Assembly (NCBI GenBank): GCA_947472705.1
Contig: CANJDA010000055.1
Location: forward strand, 1 to 11,638
Reading direction: 5' to 3'
DNA: 11,638 nucleotides
DNA from: Flavobacteriaceae bacterium
GTDB taxonomy: Bacteria; Bacteroidota; Bacteroidia; Flavobacteriales; Flavobacteriaceae
The translations under genes were made by a program, and so were the position numbers. How positions within the stretch are numbered: the stretch's first letter is position 1; every line of letters starts with the position of its first letter. Below are positions 7,028 through 11,638 of the stretch, one piece after another. Below the pieces are notes generated by a model. The model was given only the letters and a program-made list of their open reading frames with translations. It ran no database searches and was not told the origin of the DNA.

Positions 7028-8050
7028 ATGAACGAAAATCTTAATCCGACTAATTCCAATTTTAATCCAGAAGAGCTTGACTTAGAAAAAAAGTTAAGAC
7101 CCTTATCCTTTGATGATTTTACAGGTCAGGAGCAAGTATTGGAAAATTTAAAAGTTTTTGTTGAAGCAGCTAATCAAAGAGATGAAGCACTTGATCATAC
7201 ACTTTTTCATGGTCCACCAGGATTGGGTAAAACTACTTTGGCCAATATATTAGCAAATGAACTTGGGGTTGGAATTAAGATTACTTCTGGACCAGTTTTA
7301 GACAAACCAGGAGACTTGGCAGGGTTGCTCACTAATTTGGAAGAAAGAGATGTACTCTTCATTGATGAGATTCATCGATTAAGCCCAGTTGTAGAAGAGT
7401 ATTTATATTCTGCAATGGAAGATTTCAAGATTGATATAATGATCGAATCTGGACCAAATGCTCGTACAGTACAAATTAACTTAAACCCTTTTACATTGGT
7501 TGGTGCTACAACACGCTCAGGATTACTAACTGCTCCGATGCGTGCTCGTTTTGGGATACAAAGTCGATTACAATATTATAATACAGAACTTTTAACAACA
7601 ATTGTACAACGTAGTTCTAGCATTTTAAAAATGCCTATTACAATGGAAGCAGCTATCGAAATAGCTGGTAGAAGTAGAGGAACACCACGTATCGCAAATG
7701 CCTTGTTACGTAGGGTTCGTGATTTTGCCCAAATTAAAGGTAACGGGAAAATAGATATTGAAATTGCTCGTTTCTCATTGAAAGCACTACACGTTGATGC
7801 TCATGGATTAGACGAAATGGACAATAAAATTTTGGTAACTATTATCGATAAATTCAAAGGAGGGCCAGTAGGATTGTCTACTTTGGCAACAGCTGTTTCC
7901 GAAAGTGGAGAAACAATTGAAGAAGTGTACGAACCATTTTTAATACAAGAAGGTTTCATTATTAGAACTCCACGCGGTAGAGAAGTAACAGAGAAAGCAT
8001 ATAAACACTTAGGAAAAATTAATACCAATTTGCAAGGAGGCTTGTTTTGA
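7028..8050 (+). CDS. ruvB: Holliday junction branch migration ATPase RuvB
   Basis: The 340-aa AAA+ motor of the RuvABC complex forms hexameric rings that pump DNA through RuvA-bound Holliday junctions during recombinational repair. It shows Walker A GPPGLGKT (62-69), Walker B FIDEIH (111-116, D113/E114), sensor 1 GATTRSG (159-165), the RARFG arginine-finger region (172-176) and sensor 2 GTPRIANALLRRVRD (218-232, R221). A C-terminal winged-helix domain (about 258-336) contains GGPVGLSTLA and TPRGR. The ATG at 7028 is preferred to the in-frame TTG at 6998, which would overlap the terminator and promoter boxes and add residues unlike RuvB. The length is typical of the family. The gene overlaps queG by 4 nt. 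ruvA and ruvC are not adjacent, which is common in this phylum. Confidence 0.97.
   Translation: MNENLNPTNSNFNPEELDLEKKLRPLSFDDFTGQEQVLENLKVFVEAANQRDEALDHTLFHGPPGLGKTTLANILANELGVGIKITSGPVLDKPGDLAGLLTNLEERDVLFIDEIHRLSPVVEEYLYSAMEDFKIDIMIESGPNARTVQINLNPFTLVGATTRSGLLTAPMRARFGIQSRLQYYNTELLTTIVQRSSSILKMPITMEAAIEIAGRSRGTPRIANALLRRVRDFAQIKGNGKIDIEIARFSLKALHVDAHGLDEMDNKILVTIIDKFKGGPVGLSTLATAVSESGETIEEVYEPFLIQEGFIIRTPRGREVTEKAYKHLGKINTNLQGGLF
8034..8040 (+). promoter_or_regulatory. Perfect Shine-Dalgarno sequence for queG inside the ruvB 3' end
   Basis: AAGGAGG lies 6 nt before the TTG at 8047, an ideal position. It is read at the same time as the Gln-Gly-Gly codons near the ruvB C-terminus (residues 336-338), so the bases serve two roles. 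No other gene in the window has a comparable motif; the other starts follow A/T-rich sequence. It supports TTG as the true queG start, because no ATG or GTG is available in frame nearby. Confidence 0.7.
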
Positions 8051-8970
8051 TAGATAAAAAAGAAAAATATACTCACTTAATTAAAACCGAAGCTAAACGC
8101 CTCGGTTTTTTGTCTTGTGGTGTTTCTAAAGCCGGTTTTCTAGAAGAAGAAGCACCTCGATTTGAGTTTTGGTTAAACCAAAATCATCATGGGAAAATGT
8201 CTTATATGGAAGATCATTTTGATAAGAGACTGAATCCAACTTTATTGGTAGAAGATTCAAAAAGTGTCATTTCACTGTTGCTCAATTATTATCCGCCTAA
8301 AGAGCAAATTAAAGACAGCTATAAAATTTCTAAATATGCATATGGTAAAGATTATCATAATGTAATTAAGAAAAAAATAAAGAAACTATTGAATCATATT
8401 AAAACTGAAATAGGAGATGTATATGGAAGGGCTTTTGTTGATTTTGCTCCTGTAATGGATAAAGCTTGGGCAGCAAAAAGCGGATTGGGATGGATAGGGA
8501 AGAATAGTAATTTGCTAACACAACAAGTCGGTTCTTTTTATTTTATAGCCGAATTGATTATAGATTTAGAATTAGAATATGATAATGCAACCACTGATCA
8601 TTGCGGTACATGTACAGCCTGTATCGATGCCTGTCCAACTCAAGCTATAGTGACGCCTTATGTTGTTGATGGAAGTAAGTGCATCTCATACTTTACTATT
8701 GAGTTGCAAGATAATATTCCTATCGAAATGAAAGGCAAACTAGACGATTGGATGTTCGGCTGTGATGTATGTCAAGATGTTTGTCCGTGGAATAAATTTT
8801 CAAAAGCACACAGTGAACCTTTATTTAATCCCTATCCCGAGTTATTATCCTATACTAAAAAAGACTGGGAAGAAATCACAGAAGAAACTTTTACAAAAGT
8901 CTTTACCAATTCTCCCTTAAAGAGGGTTCAATTGGAAGGACTTAAAAAAAACATTAATTTTTTAAAGTAG
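8047..8970 (+). CDS. queG: Epoxyqueuosine reductase QueG
   Basis: The 307-aa cobalamin-dependent iron-sulfur enzyme catalyses the last step of queuosine biosynthesis, reducing epoxyqueuosine to queuosine at position 34 of tRNAs with GUN anticodons. The N-terminal DUF1730 domain carries D132 in a DFAPVMDK context, the expected catalytic Asp region, followed by GLGWIGKNS. The ferredoxin-like domain has C186, C189, C192 and C196, then C212, C239, C242 and C246: eight cysteines for two [4Fe-4S] clusters. At 307 aa it lacks the C-terminal HEAT-like extension of longer homologues such as the roughly 380-aa E. coli enzyme. The start is TTG at 8047, overlapping the ruvB TGA (TTGA), behind a perfect AAGGAGG. 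The next Met is residue 51, inside the conserved domain, so a later start is not credible. The overlap suggests translational coupling to ruvB. Confidence 0.93.
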   Translation: MIDKKEKYTHLIKTEAKRLGFLSCGVSKAGFLEEEAPRFEFWLNQNHHGKMSYMEDHFDKRLNPTLLVEDSKSVISLLLNYYPPKEQIKDSYKISKYAYGKDYHNVIKKKIKKLLNHIKTEIGDVYGRAFVDFAPVMDKAWAAKSGLGWIGKNSNLLTQQVGSFYFIAELIIDLELEYDNATTDHCGTCTACIDACPTQAIVTPYVVDGSKCISYFTIELQDNIPIEMKGKLDDWMFGCDVCQDVCPWNKFSKAHSEPLFNPYPELLSYTKKDWEEITEETFTKVFTNSPLKRVQLEGLKKNINFLK

Positions 8971-9021
8971 TTTTAATTTAAAAATACCAACCAAAATAAA
9001 CGTAACTCCTATACAATTTTT

Positions 9022-9029
9022 TACTTTTG
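9022..9029 (+). promoter_or_regulatory. Bacteroidota-type -7 box before murI
   Basis: TACTTTTG matches TAnnTTTG exactly. It lies in the 63-nt A/T-rich gap between queG and murI and ends 4 nt before the murI ATG. No TTG/TTTG is seen at the usual -33 distance. If it is used, the mRNA would be leaderless or have a leader of a few bases. It suggests murI has its own promoter rather than relying only on read-through from ruvB-queG. Confidence 0.5.
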
Positions 9030-9033
9030 TTTT

Positions 9034-9813
9034 ATGATTAATAATAATCCCATTGGACTTTTTGATTCAGGAATCGGAGGAACTTCTATTTGGAAAGAAA
9101 TACACGAACTCCTTCCTTATGAAGATACTATTTATCTAGCAGATAGTAAAAATGCACCGTACGGTCAAAAATTAAAAGAAGAAATAATTCACCTTAGTTG
9201 TAAAAACACAGAGTTTCTACTCAACCAAAACGCAAAAATTATTGTAGTTGCGTGCAATACAGCCACTACCAACGCCATAAAAGAGTTACGTGCTAAATAC
9301 GATGTTCCATTTATTGGAATCGAACCCGCGATCAAACCAGCTGCTTTAAATTCACAAAAACATGTGATAGGTATTTTAGCCACACAAGGCACTTTGAACA
9401 GCGAGCTTTTTCATCAAACTGTACAAAAATTTCAAGGCACTACAATTATAGAACAAATCGGTCACGGATTAGTACCCCTTATTGAGGATGGGAATATTGA
9501 TTCTGAAGAAATGAACCAATTGCTCCAATCCTATCTTCAGCCCATGATTAAGGCTAATATCGATTATTTAGTGCTCGGATGCAGCCATTACCCATACTTA
9601 ATTCCACAAATAAAAAAAATAGTGCCATCTCACATAAAAATCATTGATTCAGGAGAAGCAGTGGCACGTCAAACCAAAAAAGTACTAGATGAAACAGTAG
9701 GATTGGGTAATGCTACAAAAATTGGAAATTCTATATTTTATACTAATTCTAACCCAAAAGTATTGAAGGATATTTTAAATAAAAGATACGAAGTAATTGC
9801 TAAAGATTTTTAG
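9034..9813 (+). CDS. murI: Glutamate racemase MurI
   Basis: The 259-aa cytoplasmic, cofactor-independent racemase converts L-glutamate to D-glutamate for peptidoglycan. The two catalytic cysteines are visible: C74 in ACNTATT and C183 in GCSHYPYL. The substrate-binding elements FDSGIGG (10-16, with D11 and S12) and ADSKNAPYG (36-44) are also present, as is E98 in the IGIEPAIK segment. Length and order are standard for the Asp/Glu racemase family. The ATG at 9034 begins 4 nt after a -7-like box. MINNNPIGLFDSG is a normal MurI N-terminus, and an earlier start is unlikely because upstream sequence is A/T-rich spacer. The gene faces the oppositely oriented carbonic anhydrase-like gene across a 97-nt gap. 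No defect was seen. Confidence 0.96.
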   Translation: MINNNPIGLFDSGIGGTSIWKEIHELLPYEDTIYLADSKNAPYGQKLKEEIIHLSCKNTEFLLNQNAKIIVVACNTATTNAIKELRAKYDVPFIGIEPAIKPAALNSQKHVIGILATQGTLNSELFHQTVQKFQGTTIIEQIGHGLVPLIEDGNIDSEEMNQLLQSYLQPMIKANIDYLVLGCSHYPYLIPQIKKIVPSHIKIIDSGEAVARQTKKVLDETVGLGNATKIGNSIFYTNSNPKVLKDILNKRYEVIAKDF

Positions 9814-9840
9814 GAGCAAAACTTTTGGAGTTTTTTTAAA

Positions 9841-9901
9841 CCATTTTCCCGCTGTTCGCACTACAAGGTAGTCACTTCCATCGGGGCTAGACTCAAGCTG
9901 T
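9841..9901. repeat. Structured intergenic element with nested inverted repeats between convergent genes
   Basis: Between the convergent ends of murI (9813) and the carbonic anhydrase-like gene (9911) lies a more G+C-rich stretch unlike the surrounding A/T spacer. It has an inner hairpin ACTAC-AAG-GTAGT (9860-9872) and an outer CCCG (9848-9851) / CGGG (9882-9885) pair, with imperfect arms between. On the minus strand it reads AGCCCCGATGGAAGTGAC and onward. From memory, this resembles short intergenic repeats scattered through flavobacterial genomes with AGCCC(C/G)GAT...GCGGG ends; I could not check that. No credible ORF runs through it. It might act as a bidirectional terminator, a small structured RNA or a dispersed repeat. 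Confidence 0.4.
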
Positions 9902-9910
9902 AGGCATTCT

Positions 9911-10426
9911 TTAATCGCCCTTAAACCATCCAGAGTACATCACATAATTATTAGCAATACGTTCAATCTCACCAGCAAAATCTGATTGGTCAATATCTTT
10001 TACTTTTTTGGCTGGAACTCCTGCATAAATTGTCCCCGATTCAACTATAGTGTTTTGTGTTACTACGGCACCAGCCGCTATAATTGAATTACTTTCTATT
10101 ACACAATTATCCATCACTATTGCGCCCATTCCAATCAATACGTTATCATGTACTTTACAGCCATGTACTATTGCATTATGACCAATAGAAACATTATTAC
10201 CTATTTCTGTTGGGTGCTTTTGATAGGTACAGTGAATTATTGCCCCATCTTGAATATTCACTTTATCCCCAATTTTAATATAATGCACATCTCCTCTTAA
10301 TACTGCATTAAACCAAACACTGCAGTTATTACCAAGAGTAACATCACCTACAATAGTAGCATTTTCTGCCACAAAACAATCAGCAGGAATTTGTGGACTT
10401 TTCCCGTTTACTTCTTTTATAATCAT
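9911..10426 (-). CDS. Gamma-class carbonic anhydrase-like protein (left-handed beta-helix, YrdA/CamH type)
   Basis: The 171-aa protein is built of hexapeptide repeats ([LIV]Gxxxx) forming a left-handed beta-helix over about residues 10-140, ending in a C-terminal helix. Three His match the metal ligands of gamma carbonic anhydrases: H65, H83 and H88, with the characteristic five-residue spacing of the last pair. R44 and D46 (LRGD), Q59 and D60 match conserved structural or active-site residues of the family. The acidic proton-shuttle loop of the Methanosarcina Cam prototype is absent, placing it with the shorter CamH/YrdA/PaaY-like group. Some of these are active CO2 hydratases and some show no measured activity, so the enzymatic role is not certain. 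It should be a cytoplasmic trimer, since there is no signal peptide. The ATG (10424-10426) directly follows a T8 tract ending the upstream terminator. Confidence 0.88.
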   Translation of the reverse strand: MIIKEVNGKSPQIPADCFVAENATIVGDVTLGNNCSVWFNAVLRGDVHYIKIGDKVNIQDGAIIHCTYQKHPTEIGNNVSIGHNAIVHGCKVHDNVLIGMGAIVMDNCVIESNSIIAAGAVVTQNTIVESGTIYAGVPAKKVKDIDQSDFAGEIERIANNYVMYSGWFKGD

Positions 10427-10456
10427 AAAAAAAATTGTCCCGATTTATCGGGACAA
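10427..10456 (-). terminator. Intrinsic terminator of the PorP/SprF gene, abutting the next start codon
   Basis: Read on the minus strand, TTGTCCCGA and TCGGGACAA form a perfect 9-bp stem (10448-10456 with 10435-10443) around a 4-nt loop, with one further A-T pair possible. The stem is followed at once by eight T (10434-10427) and then the ATG of the carbonic anhydrase-like gene. The G+C-rich stem plus T-tract, 5 nt after the porP-like stop, is a textbook factor-independent terminator. Confidence 0.88.
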
Positions 10457-10461
10457 GTATA

Positions 10462-11460
10462 TTAATTAATAGCTGGACAATTACAGTGGTATTTTTCTGG
10501 TTTACAGAATAAATTAATACCTAATGTTATTTGGTGAAATCCACCTGAATCAAATTTAACATTTCCTACTAAATGTGAATAGGTATATGAAAACATATAG
10601 TTTTTAAAGTTTACACCAACAATTGGTGTCACGTATTGCAACTTTTGGTCGGCAAGTCCATTACCCGAAACATATTGTGCACCATCTAGACTTCTTCGGT
10701 ACGACAATCCTCCCCATAATCTTCCAAAATCTAAGTTTTTATAAGCTTTAATATTTAAATCAACTGTTTTCTCCTGAGTTAAGGCAACCAGCTGAAACAT
10801 AAAAGAAGGTTCCCATAGAATTTGTTCCGCATCGCCAAAAGTATAGCCGGCATTTAAAATAAATCTTTTCAAATTTACCGGTTCACTTTCAGTGTATAAT
10901 CTTCTATAACTTTGCAATGCGTTTATAATCGTGGCATGAACATAGAAATCAAGAAAATTATACGAAGCTCCTATATCGACATTAAAATAGGTCGACTTCT
11001 GCATCGTGCCTAATACTATAGGCTCATATTCGGGATTATTGTAATAAAACGTGCTTTCGTCCAAATTACTTTGAATAAAACCAGCGCTCATTCCAAAAGA
11101 CAATTGGTTTAAATCAACATTGTCGCGTGAAAACATAATATGGTGCGCATAGGTCAATTTCATCCCTGTTTGTGAGTGATAACCATTTTTATCATTAAAA
11201 ACAATAATTCCTCCACCAGATCTTTCTCCTATTGCACCATTAAAACTTAACGTTTGCAATGCTGGAGCATCAGCTTGTCCAAACCATTGTTGTCTTGCAG
11301 TAAGTCTAAGTTTTGCACAATTTGCAGCTCCTGCCATTGATGGATGAAGCAAATAATAATTATCAGATAGATAATCGGAATAAATTGGTAACCCTTCTTG
11401 GGAAATCGAAAATTGTGCTACCAAAAGAAATACTAATAAATAAAATTTTTTGAAATTCAT
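10462..11460 (-). CDS. PorP/SprF family type IX secretion-associated membrane protein
   Basis: The 332-aa protein has a Sec signal peptide (about 1-20, cleavage after ...FSISQ) and a mature start EGLPIYSDYLSDNYYLLHPSMAGA, the N-terminal signature of PorP/SprF proteins. The rest alternates like outer-membrane beta strands, with many aromatic and Gly residues, and ends in a strand followed by a short tail with three Cys (residues 319, 326 and 328). Members are outer-membrane proteins of the Bacteroidota T9SS. SprF, encoded beside the adhesin SprB in Flavobacterium johnsoniae, is needed for SprB export to the surface, and similar proteins pair with other type B-domain substrates. Here the ATG lies 5 nt after the stop of a CHU_C-domain protein, reproducing that arrangement. 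I leave the symbol blank because many genomes carry several paralogues. A strong terminator follows the stop. Confidence 0.9.
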   Translation of the reverse strand: MNFKKFYLLVFLLVAQFSISQEGLPIYSDYLSDNYYLLHPSMAGAANCAKLRLTARQQWFGQADAPALQTLSFNGAIGERSGGGIIVFNDKNGYHSQTGMKLTYAHHIMFSRDNVDLNQLSFGMSAGFIQSNLDESTFYYNNPEYEPIVLGTMQKSTYFNVDIGASYNFLDFYVHATIINALQSYRRLYTESEPVNLKRFILNAGYTFGDAEQILWEPSFMFQLVALTQEKTVDLNIKAYKNLDFGRLWGGLSYRRSLDGAQYVSGNGLADQKLQYVTPIVGVNFKNYMFSYTYSHLVGNVKFDSGGFHQITLGINLFCKPEKYHCNCPAIN

Positions 11461-11465
11461 TTTAA

Positions 11466-11638
11466 CTATCTTTTTAATGAGAAATGGGCTTTAAATTGTT
11501 TGCTATTAATACCTTCCAAATAATCTACTGTAAACCAGTAATCATCTGATGGCATCAAATGACCGTTATAGGTTCCGTCCCAACCATCGGTTGTTGGACT
11601 GATTTGTTTGATTAATTTTCCAGCACGGTCAAATATAT
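11466..11638 (-). CDS. C-terminal end of a secreted protein with gliding-motility/T9SS type B sorting domain (partial)
   Basis: The last 56 codons of a minus-strand gene run off the right edge; the stop is TAG at 11466-11468. The peptide begins IFDRAGKLIK and continues through GWDGTYNGHLMPSDDYWFTV to end in FSLKR. This is the C-terminal half of the CHU_C / gliding motility-associated domain: a conserved Asp-Arg-Gly/Ala-Lys turn, then GWDGTYNG, a PSDDYWF block and a final basic residue. The domain marks proteins exported by the T9SS, often very large adhesins or repeat proteins, and type B domains are retained without the A-type cleavage signal. The 5-nt gap to the PorP/SprF gene indicates one operon. 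The size and function of the whole protein cannot be judged from this fragment. Confidence 0.88.
   Translation of the reverse strand, partial: IFDRAGKLIKQISPTTDGWDGTYNGHLMPSDDYWFTVDYLEGINSKQFKAHFSLKR

Noticed and set aside
7801..8076. Minus-strand ORF of 91 codons across the ruvB-queG junction
   Set aside because: It lies opposite well-conserved coding sequence of RuvB and QueG and has no recognisable domain, promoter or partner.
8972..8984. A/T palindrome TTTTAATTTAAAA after queG
   Set aside because: It has no G-C pairs and no T-tract beyond it, as expected by chance in spacer this A/T-rich.
9817..9837. Possible murI terminator: CAAAACTTTTG palindrome followed by seven T
   Set aside because: The stem is almost entirely A-T with a one-base loop and is not stable enough to call, although the T-run might act together with the element at 9848-9885.

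Overview
The window looks like chromosomal DNA from a member of the Bacteroidota, most probably Flavobacteriaceae and close to Flavobacterium. The reasons are low G+C, A/T-rich sequence instead of Shine-Dalgarno motifs before almost every start, TAnnTTTG-type promoter boxes, an alternative complex III operon, and a type IX secretion (T9SS) type B C-terminal domain next to a PorP/SprF family protein.

Positions 1-6996 (+ strand) hold the distal part of a respiratory operon: actC, actD, actE, actF, coxB, coxA, with gaps of 8-27 nt. It closes with a perfect 15-bp hairpin. ActC to ActF are membrane and cytochrome subunits of the quinol-oxidising alternative complex III (ACIII). CoxB and CoxA are the CuA and haem-copper catalytic subunits of an aa3-type oxidase. 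Co-transcription fits the known physical ACIII-aa3 supercomplex of Flavobacterium: quinol is oxidised at the ACIII membrane subunits, electrons pass through c-type haems to CuA, then to haem a and the haem a3/CuB site. actA and actB must lie to the left, outside the window. Oxidase subunits III and IV are not here.

Positions 7005-9813 (+ strand) hold housekeeping genes: ruvB (Holliday junction helicase motor), queG (epoxyqueuosine reductase, overlapping ruvB and using a TTG start behind a perfect AAGGAGG) and murI (glutamate racemase, with its own promoter box). Positions 9814-9910 are a convergent intergenic stretch with a small nested inverted-repeat element.

Positions 9911-11638 (- strand) hold a gamma-class carbonic anhydrase-like protein, a PorP/SprF family protein and, cut by the window edge, the C-terminus of a large secreted protein ending in a gliding-motility (CHU_C / T9SS type B) domain. 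The last two form a secretion or surface-protein pair. A terminator hairpin separates them from the carbonic anhydrase gene, and its T-tract runs directly into that gene's start codon.

I see no mobile element, CRISPR array, tRNA or rRNA, and no broken gene. The window is largely conserved core genome. The points most worth a second look are the CoxB residue substitutions at the Mg/CuA and electron-entry positions, the SD-plus-TTG start of queG, the near-leaderless promoter placement, the terminator abutting the carbonic anhydrase start, and the structured element near 9848-9885. I found no convincing new system.
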